A stretch of DNA of 13,333 bases from CAYLHS01 sp964383535 (GTDB taxonomy: Bacteria > Actinomycetota > Acidimicrobiia > Spongiisociales > UBA4744): positions 1 to 13,333 of the forward strand of contig CAYLHS010000058.1 in assembly GCA_964383535.1 (NCBI GenBank). The letters are read 5' to 3'. The notes under the pieces are model-generated. The model was not told the DNA's origin. It worked only from the letters and a program-made list of their open reading frames with translations, and searched no databases. A program made the translations under genes and the position numbers. Numbering within the stretch: the stretch's first letter is position 1; the number at the start of each line of letters is the position of its first letter. Positions 6,782 through 13,333 of the stretch are shown here, one piece after another.

Positions 6782-7022
6782 ACGTCGGTGCGAAGACGCG
6801 GTCACGAACCTCTACCTCTACCTCGACGGCGAGTTGGGTTGGCCTCATCGATCGGTCATCTCGTGGCATATCCGACGGTGCGAAGGCTGCACGAGTCGGT
6901 TCCACTTCGAGGAGTACCTTCGGGTCGTCGTCAGGGAGCGCGTCCGCGAAGAACCCCGACAAGAGGTGCTCGACCGGCTTCGAGCGTTCCTCGAAGAGCA
7001 CGAACCGGGTTTCGGGCAGTAA
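6774..7022 (+). CDS. Zinc-binding anti-sigma factor, RsrA-like
   Basis: Predicted cytoplasmic ZAS-family protein of 82 residues that holds the upstream sigma factor inactive under reducing conditions and lets go when its thiols are oxidised. The zinc motif is C6, then H32-x3-C36-x2-C39 (HIRRCEGC). The intervals 26, 4 and 3 between these ligands equal those I recall for Streptomyces RsrA (C11, H37, C41, C44). These are the only three cysteines in the protein; RsrA carries extra ones. The N-terminal CEDAVTNLYLYLDGEL matches the helix before the motif, and the C-terminal part is charged and helical (VVVRERVREEPRQEVLDRLRAFLEE). The ATG at 6774 overlaps the sigma gene by eight bases. The stop is two bases before the next gene, suggesting one transcript. 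Confidence 0.9.
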   Translation: MSRRRCEDAVTNLYLYLDGELGWPHRSVISWHIRRCEGCTSRFHFEEYLRVVVRERVREEPRQEVLDRLRAFLEEHEPGFGQ

Positions 7023-7024
7023 GG

Positions 7025-8077
7025 GTGGCCCCTGGCTCGATTCCATGGCAGGTGTCGAGCCGTGTCGCGGGTAGGGTCGCCGGCACGTACGCCCTCGAGG
7101 ACTCGTACCACGAGCGAATCCTCGAGTTGGAGGCGCCCGAGTACGTCGCCAGGGCCGAGCCGCTGGTGTCGGAAGCGACCGGCCTTGCCTCCGCGGGAGC
7201 GCCAGAGGTGCGAGTCGTATCGAGGGGGGAGTGGGCGGCTCGAAACATCGAGTTCTTCGGCCATCTCATGGGTCCCGTCGAGGAACGGCTCACCGAGCGG
7301 TTCGCCAAGCTCGGCGTTGTCGGGCAGGGGGCGTCGTTCTTCGCAGGACGCCTGGTTGCAGCCGAGACTGGCGCTCTGTTGGGGGTGATGGCGCGAAGGG
7401 TGCTCGGCCAGTATGAGCTCGCGCTGCCAACGAAACTGAATGGTGACACCATCTACCTCGTGGGTCCCAATATCCTCGCCCTCGAGCGTGCGCATCAGTT
7501 CAGACCGTCCGAGTTTCGGTTTTGGCTCGCCCTCCACGAGTGCACTCACCGGCTTCAGTTTCTCGGCGTGCCATGGATGCGCGAGTACTTCCTCGACCTC
7601 GTTCAGCGGCTCGTCGCCTCCGCGAAACCCGAGCCGGGGCGTCTGGTACGGGTCGTCGGCGAGCTTCGAACCGCGGCCTCCTCCGGTGAGCCGTTGATCG
7701 GAGAGTCCGGGCTGTTCGGCCTCTTCGCGAATGAAGAGCAGCGCGCACTCGTCGACAAGGTCCAGGCGCTCATGTCCCTGTTGGAGGGGCATGGACACGT
7801 CGTCATGGATCGTATCGGCGGGGAGTTGCTTGTATCGCAGGAGCGGATGTCGAGCATCCTCAAACGACGTCGAACGGATCCGCGTATGGCCGCGTTCTTC
7901 CGTCTGACGGGCATGGAGATGAAGTTCAGGCAGTACGAGCTTGGCGAGCGATTCATCCTGCGGGTGGAACGCGACGCAGGTTGGGACACGATCGGCGCCG
8001 CATGGCGCGGTCCCGAGTGGCTCCCGACCAGACAAGAGATCGAGCAACCGACGGCATGGCTGCAACGGGTCGCCTGA
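7025..8077 (+). CDS. Zincin-like metallopeptidase family protein (DUF2342/Zincin_2)
   Basis: Member of the actinobacterial family annotated as zinc-dependent metallopeptidase or 'coenzyme F420 biosynthesis-associated' protein. Its substrate is unknown. The product is 350 residues. The zincin motif HECTH lies at 171-175 in FWLALHECTHRLQF. Other segments that fit my memory of the family are RGEWAARNIEFF (68-79), AAETGALLGVMARRVLGQYEL (112-132) and YLVGPNILALER. No signal peptide or membrane segment is evident, so it probably acts in the cytoplasm. The GTG at 7025 follows the anti-sigma stop after two bases and places the conserved tryptophan (W8) near the N-terminus, as in relatives. GTG at 7052 is a second choice with a similarly poor ribosome site. 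The gene overlaps tilS by 22 bp. In mycobacteria the family member also precedes tilS, but there I do not recall the sigma/anti-sigma pair beside it. Confidence 0.87.
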   Translation: MAPGSIPWQVSSRVAGRVAGTYALEDSYHERILELEAPEYVARAEPLVSEATGLASAGAPEVRVVSRGEWAARNIEFFGHLMGPVEERLTERFAKLGVVGQGASFFAGRLVAAETGALLGVMARRVLGQYELALPTKLNGDTIYLVGPNILALERAHQFRPSEFRFWLALHECTHRLQFLGVPWMREYFLDLVQRLVASAKPEPGRLVRVVGELRTAASSGEPLIGESGLFGLFANEEQRALVDKVQALMSLLEGHGHVVMDRIGGELLVSQERMSSILKRRRTDPRMAAFFRLTGMEMKFRQYELGERFILRVERDAGWDTIGAAWRGPEWLPTRQEIEQPTAWLQRVA

Positions 8078-9381
8078 GATCCCTGTCGGACGAGGTACTG
8101 ACCCTCGCTCGACTCCCGGGAGGTCCGTGCGTCGTTGCCCTCTCCGGCGGACCCGACAGCGCCGTGTGCGCCTGGACGGCGTTGAAGACCGGCGTTCCCG
8201 TGCGGGCGATCCACGTGGATCACGGGCTCCCCGGTTCTCCGGCGCTTCGCTCCGCCGCCGCGAAGATCGCCTCGACTCTCGGAATCGACATTGACACGGT
8301 CGAGGTGACGGTCGGGCCGGGCCCGTCGCCGGAGGATGCGGCTCGGAGGGTTCGGTATCGGGCACTCGAGGACGCCCGCGAACCCGGTGAGACGATCCTC
8401 ACGGGGCATACGAGAACCGACCAGGCCGAGACGGTGCTTGGCAACCTCCTCCGTGGCGCCGGCGTGGACGGGCTGAGTGGAATCCCGTTCCATCGTGGGT
8501 CGATCGCACGTCCGTTGCTCGATGTGTCGAGGTCCCAAACACGCGAATTGGCGACGCTGCTCAGGCTTCCGTGGATCGAAGATCCCTCCAATCTCGACGA
8601 AGGACCGCGCAGGAACCTCCTTCGACGGGACGTGATCCCGGAACTGGAGCAGCGCCTGAACCCGTCGCTCGAGCAGACACTTGCGCGCACCGCCCACATC
8701 CTGGCCGAAGAGCGAGCCGCGCTCGATTCTCTCGCCGACGCAGTCCCCTTCACGGTTGATGGTGGAACCGTGCGGCTCCCCGCGGCGCTGTTGAGCGTCA
8801 TCCCGACGGCGACCGCCGCGAGGGTGATTCGGCGCGCCCTCCGCGCCGTCGCTGGACCGTACGCAGGCGACGCCCGGGATGTGCAGGGCATTCTCGATGT
8901 CGCGGCCGGAGCCGCGGACCGTGTGTCACTCACCGGCGGGCTGACGGCTCTACGCGATCGAGCGATCGTCTCCGTCGTTGCCGTCCGCGAGACCCCGATT
9001 CCGGAGCCCGTCGAATGGGCCGTTCCCGGCATGGCTCGATATGGTCGCTGGACGTTCGATGCGGCGCTCGCCACGTCCATTCCGATCGTCTTCCCGCCCA
9101 ACCGGGACGTCGAGGTGTTCGATGCGGATGGGGTCCCTCCCAATCTGGTAGTGCGCGTCTCCTCTCTTGGAGATCGAATCGCGTTCAGAGGTGGACACAA
9201 GACCGTTCATCAGGTGCTGGCCGAGGCCGGTATCCCGGCCTGGCAGCGAGCCCGCTGGCCGGTCGTGGCAGCGGGGCGACGCCTGATGTGGGTGCCGGGA
9301 GTACGAAGAGCGGACACCGGTTGGATCGATGCGTCGACGACACGCTACCTTTGGGTTCGCGCGACACGGGAGGATGTGTGA
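8056..9381 (+). CDS. tilS: tRNA(Ile)-lysidine synthase
   Basis: Attaches lysine to C34 of the CAU-anticodon tRNA-Ile with ATP, so that it reads AUA and is charged with isoleucine rather than methionine. The product is 441 residues. The N-terminal PP-loop ATPase motif is VVALSGGPDS (SGGPDS at 30-35). It is followed by the family blocks HVDHGLPGS, ILTGHTRTDQAETVLGNLLRGAG and the segment GLSGIPFHRGSIARPLLDVSR. A helical middle part leads to a C-terminal TilS_C-type domain from about residue 362, with GDRIAFRGGHKTVHQVLAEAGIPAWQRARWPVV and RRLMWVPGVRRADTGWI. It is longer than the roughly 320-residue mycobacterial protein because it keeps this C-terminal domain. The ATG at 8056 lies within the end of the metallopeptidase gene and gives a normal lead to the PP-loop. 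The frame is open to 7981, but that stretch is coding in another frame. It overlaps hpt by four bases. Confidence 0.95.
   Translation: MAATGRLRSLSDEVLTLARLPGGPCVVALSGGPDSAVCAWTALKTGVPVRAIHVDHGLPGSPALRSAAAKIASTLGIDIDTVEVTVGPGPSPEDAARRVRYRALEDAREPGETILTGHTRTDQAETVLGNLLRGAGVDGLSGIPFHRGSIARPLLDVSRSQTRELATLLRLPWIEDPSNLDEGPRRNLLRRDVIPELEQRLNPSLEQTLARTAHILAEERAALDSLADAVPFTVDGGTVRLPAALLSVIPTATAARVIRRALRAVAGPYAGDARDVQGILDVAAGAADRVSLTGGLTALRDRAIVSVVAVRETPIPEPVEWAVPGMARYGRWTFDAALATSIPIVFPPNRDVEVFDADGVPPNLVVRVSSLGDRIAFRGGHKTVHQVLAEAGIPAWQRARWPVVAAGRRLMWVPGVRRADTGWIDASTTRYLWVRATREDV
9368..9380 (+). promoter_or_regulatory. Ribosome binding site and GTG start of hpt
   Basis: GGGAGGA at 9368-9374 is a strong Shine-Dalgarno match placed about four bases before the GTG at 9378. 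It fixes the hpt start at this GTG, which overlaps the TGA of tilS (GTGA). Confidence 0.75.
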
Positions 9382-9929
9382 AGGTCGGCAAGACCCTGAT
9401 AAGCGCCGAGGAAATCGAGACCGCACTCACCCGGATCGGCGGAGCGATCTCCGCCGACTACGCCGGCAAGGACCTGCTGATGATCGCGGTGCTGAAGGGT
9501 GCGTTCATCACGATGGCGGATCTGGCCCGTCACATCACGATTCCCGTCGAATTCGATTTCATGGCGGTGTCCTCCTACGGTGCCGCGACCAAGACATCCG
9601 GTGTCGTACGAATCCTGAAGGACCTCGATCAGGAGATCGCCGGGCGCCACGTCTTGGTTGTCGAGGACATCATCGACTCCGGTCTCACCCTGAACTACCT
9701 GCTGAAGAGCTTGCGTGTTCGACACCCGGAGTCGATCGAGATCGCTGCGCTGCTCGTCAAGAAGGACATTCAGCGAATCCCGATCGACGTGAGATACACG
9801 GGATTCGAGATCGGGCCGGAGTTCGTGATCGGCTACGGCCTCGACTATGCCGGCAAGTATCGCAACCTGCCGCACGTCGCCGTGATGGTCGAAGACGACG
9901 CAGAGGACGGCGATCCCACGATCGAGTAG
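9378..9929 (+). CDS. hpt: Hypoxanthine(-guanine) phosphoribosyltransferase
   Basis: Purine salvage enzyme that transfers the phosphoribosyl group of PRPP to hypoxanthine and guanine, giving IMP and GMP. The product is 183 residues, the normal length. The PRPP-binding motif is VLVVEDIIDSGLTL (92-105). The flexible-loop SSYG lies at 65-68. LKGAFITMADLAR (39-51), the purine-contacting KKDIQRIPIDVRYTGFEI (128-145) and FVIGYGLDYAGKYRNLP (149-165) are in the usual order. The GTG start is set by the ribosome site just upstream. The tilS-hpt-ftsH order is conserved in many Gram-positive bacteria. An 83-bp gap before ftsH makes read-through likely but leaves room for a separate promoter. Confidence 0.96.
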   Translation: MKVGKTLISAEEIETALTRIGGAISADYAGKDLLMIAVLKGAFITMADLARHITIPVEFDFMAVSSYGAATKTSGVVRILKDLDQEIAGRHVLVVEDIIDSGLTLNYLLKSLRVRHPESIEIAALLVKKDIQRIPIDVRYTGFEIGPEFVIGYGLDYAGKYRNLPHVAVMVEDDAEDGDPTIE

Positions 9930-9939
9930 GCCGGGAACC

Positions 9940-9962
9940 GGAATACCATGAGAGCCCGTGTT
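9940..9962 (+). promoter_or_regulatory. Weak ECF-type promoter candidate before ftsH
   Basis: GGAAT (9940-9944) is followed after 15 bases by GTT (9960-9962) in the 83-bp gap before ftsH. These are the core bases recognised by SigR/SigH-type sigma factors, but the spacer is shorter than the usual 16-18. TACCAT at 9944-9949 could also serve as a TANNNT -10 box for the housekeeping sigma factor. Neither is strong. Confidence 0.2.
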
Positions 9963-10003
9963 GCCCTGATGACACGCAGTGAGACCGTTTTCCCGAGGGG
10001 CCT

Positions 10004-10012
10004 AGGAGACTC

Positions 10013-10015
<3 letters not shown>
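10004..10015 (+). promoter_or_regulatory. Ribosome binding site and TTG start of ftsH
   Basis: AGGAG at 10004-10008 precedes the TTG at 10013 by four bases. The N-terminal helix of FtsH begins directly after this TTG, and no nearer ATG or GTG gives a complete first membrane segment, so the rare TTG start is well supported. Confidence 0.75.
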
Positions 10016-11911
<1,896 letters not shown>

Positions 11912-12487
11912 ATGCGCGGCGAACCCGATCTCCAAGCGATCGAAGGCGCCGTCCGCACGATTCTCGAAGCCATTGGTGAAGATCCGTCGCGTGAAGGCCT
12001 CGTCGATACTCCCGCACGTGTCGCGCGCTTCTATGCCGAGGTGTTCGCCGGCCTGAGACAGGACCCACGCGAGATCCTGGAGCGGGTGTTTGTCCAAGAG
12101 GAACACCGTGAGCTCGTGATGGTCAGGGACATCCCGTTCTACTCGATGTGCGAGCACCATCTCGTCCCGTTCCACGGCAGTGCGCACGTCGCGTACCTGC
12201 CGAAGGGGACGCTCACCGGCCTGTCGAAACTGGCACGGTTGGTCGACGCGTACGCCCGACGTCCCCAGGTGCAGGAGCGACTCACCACGCAGGTCGCCGA
12301 CATGCTCATGGAGGTCGTCGATCCGTACGGTGTGCTCGTGGTGATCGAGGCCGAGCATCTCTGCATGAGCATGCGCGGTGTCCGCAAACCAGGATCGACC
12401 ACGGTGACGTCGGCCGTGCGGGGAACCTTCGCCCGAAACCCAGCGACGCGCTCGGAGGCGTTCTCGCTGTTGTTCCGAAACCGATGA
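11912..12487 (+). CDS. folE: GTP cyclohydrolase I
   Basis: First step of tetrahydrofolate synthesis: converts GTP to 7,8-dihydroneopterin triphosphate in the cytoplasm. The product is 191 residues. Zinc ligands are C80 and H83 in SMCEHHLVPFHG and C151 in EHLCMSMRGVRKPGS, and H82 is beside them in the active site. The segments IGEDPSREGLVDTPARVARFY (21-41), GLSKLARLVDAYARRPQVQERLT (103-125) and the C-terminal RSEAFSLL are typical of type IA enzymes. The ATG follows the ftsH stop directly and no clear Shine-Dalgarno sequence is present, which suggests translational coupling. It overlaps folP by four bases (ATGA). Placement after ftsH and before folP matches the mycobacterial folate cluster. Confidence 0.98.
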   Translation: MRGEPDLQAIEGAVRTILEAIGEDPSREGLVDTPARVARFYAEVFAGLRQDPREILERVFVQEEHRELVMVRDIPFYSMCEHHLVPFHGSAHVAYLPKGTLTGLSKLARLVDAYARRPQVQERLTTQVADMLMEVVDPYGVLVVIEAEHLCMSMRGVRKPGSTTVTSAVRGTFARNPATRSEAFSLLFRNR

Positions 12488-13317
12488 GCTGGCAGATCAG
12501 AAATCGGGCCCTGATCGAGGGCCCGCTGCTCATGGGGATCGTCAACGTGACGCCCGACTCGTTCTCTGACGGAGGGGAGTTCTTCACGCCCGAGCAGGCA
12601 ATCCGGCACGGTCGCGATCTCATCGCCGACGGGGCCGGCATCGTCGACGTCGGTGGAGAGTCCACCCGACCCGGTGCCGAAGCCGTTTCCGAGGAGGAGG
12701 AGCTGCGGAGGGTGCTTCCGGTGATCGATGCGCTCGCCTCAGATGGGGCGATCGTATCGATCGATACTTCGAAGCCGGCCGTTGCGCGAGTCGCAATCGA
12801 CGCGGGGGCGTCCATCGTCAACGATGTCTCTGCGTCTCCGGAGATGGTCGAGATCGCTGCCAGGACCGGCGCCGGGCTGGTGATCATGCACATGCAGGGT
12901 ACGCCGAGAACCATGCAGATCCACCCGACGTATGTCGATGTGGTTCGTGAGGTTCGTGGTTTTCTGGTGCAGCGTGCCGCGTTCGCTGTGGATCAGGGCG
13001 TCGATAGGAGCCAGATCGTCATCGACCCCGGCATCGGGTTCGGCAAGACGCTCGAACACAACCTCGACATCCTGACGCACCTCGACGCGTTCGTTGCGGC
13101 CGGCTACCCGGTGCTGGTCGGCGCGTCCCGAAAGTCGTTTCTCGGACAGCTCACCGGCGAGACGATCCCCGAGCGGCGTGATCTCGCAACCGCAGCGACG
13201 ACCGCGCTCGCAGTCGCCGTCGGGGTATTCGCTGTCCGTGTGCACAATGTCGCCGTTTCGAGGCCTGCCATGCAGGTAGCCAACGCTATGGTTCGAAACG
13301 CAGGGGTGGAGCAGTGA
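12484..13317 (+). CDS. folP: Dihydropteroate synthase
   Basis: Joins hydroxymethyl-dihydropterin diphosphate to p-aminobenzoate to make 7,8-dihydropteroate; this is the sulfonamide target. The product is 277 residues with a TIM-barrel order of motifs: MGIVNVTPDSFSDGG (17-31), GIVDVGGESTRPGAEAV (52-68), SIDTSKPAVA (92-101), NDVS (113-116), IMHMQGTPRTMQ (134-145), DPGIGFGKT (181-189) and GASRKSF (213-219). The final motif reads RVHNV (252-256), where most family members I know have RVHDV. The substitution is conservative, the His is kept, and I expect an active enzyme. The start overlaps the folE stop (ATGA). The stop overlaps the next gene's GTG in the same manner. A second-copy FolP2-like paralogue is conceivable, but the complete motifs and operon place favour the true folP. 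Confidence 0.96.
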   Translation: MSWQIRNRALIEGPLLMGIVNVTPDSFSDGGEFFTPEQAIRHGRDLIADGAGIVDVGGESTRPGAEAVSEEEELRRVLPVIDALASDGAIVSIDTSKPAVARVAIDAGASIVNDVSASPEMVEIAARTGAGLVIMHMQGTPRTMQIHPTYVDVVREVRGFLVQRAAFAVDQGVDRSQIVIDPGIGFGKTLEHNLDILTHLDAFVAAGYPVLVGASRKSFLGQLTGETIPERRDLATAATTALAVAVGVFAVRVHNVAVSRPAMQVANAMVRNAGVEQ

Positions 13318-13333
13318 CAGGACTCGAACCAAG
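13314..13333 (+). CDS. First codons of the next gene in the folate operon (partial)
   Basis: A GTG at 13314 overlaps the folP TGA by four bases, the same coupling used at other junctions here, and is preceded by GGTGGAG. Only six full codons (M T G L E P) are visible before the window ends. By analogy with mycobacterial clusters the gene could be folB or folK, but these residues cannot show which, so no symbol is given. Confidence 0.4.

Noticed and set aside
6845..8365. A 506-residue open frame on the minus strand opposite the metallopeptidase gene.
   Set aside because: It lies antisense to three well-supported genes, is low-complexity and Arg/Ser/Pro-rich, and has no recognisable motif. Long antisense frames are common in high-GC DNA.

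Overview
The window is a gene-dense, high-GC stretch of chromosome, most likely from an actinobacterium (Actinomycetota). Three things point there: the TopA has C-terminal repeats and no zinc ribbons, the redox sigma factor is of the SigH/SigR type with an RsrA-like partner, and the gene order metallopeptidase-tilS-hpt-ftsH-folE-folP is familiar from mycobacteria and relatives. The mix does not look like a classical Mycobacterium or Streptomyces, and a lineage such as Acidimicrobiia is possible, but I cannot fix the class from this sequence. Nothing looks mobile: I see no transposase, integrase, CRISPR array or large repeat, and codon use looks uniform.

Layout. Positions 1-243 hold the 3' end of an unrecognised plus-strand gene. 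It converges on topA (290-2860, minus). A 77-bp divergent region separates topA from a plus-strand replication cluster: an MFS transporter (2938-4320), thymidylate kinase tmk (4317-4928) and the DNA polymerase III delta' subunit holB (4916-5974), all overlapping. Positions 5975-6214 hold a minus-strand tRNA-Thr(CGT) gene and a short region with candidate divergent promoters. Next come an ECF sigma factor (6215-6781), its zinc-binding anti-sigma factor (6774-7022), a zincin-type metallopeptidase-family protein (7025-8077), tilS (8056-9381) and hpt (9378-9929). After an 83-bp gap, ftsH (10013-11911), folE (11912-12487) and folP (12484-13317) follow, with the first codons of another gene at 13314.

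How the genes fit together. The first block covers DNA topology, dTTP supply and the clamp loader. The second couples a thiol-responsive sigma/anti-sigma switch to an uncharacterised metallopeptidase, and by tight spacing to tRNA-Ile decoding (TilS) and purine salvage (Hpt). The third pairs membrane-protein quality control (FtsH) with the start of folate synthesis (FolE, FolP). Nearly every junction is an overlap or a gap of a few bases, so translational coupling is likely.

This is mainly a housekeeping region, and I found no convincing new system. The points most worth a second look are the metallopeptidase gene tied to the sigma/anti-sigma pair, the MFS-tmk junction, the delta' subunit with an incomplete zinc module, and promoter-like elements that suggest leaderless starts.
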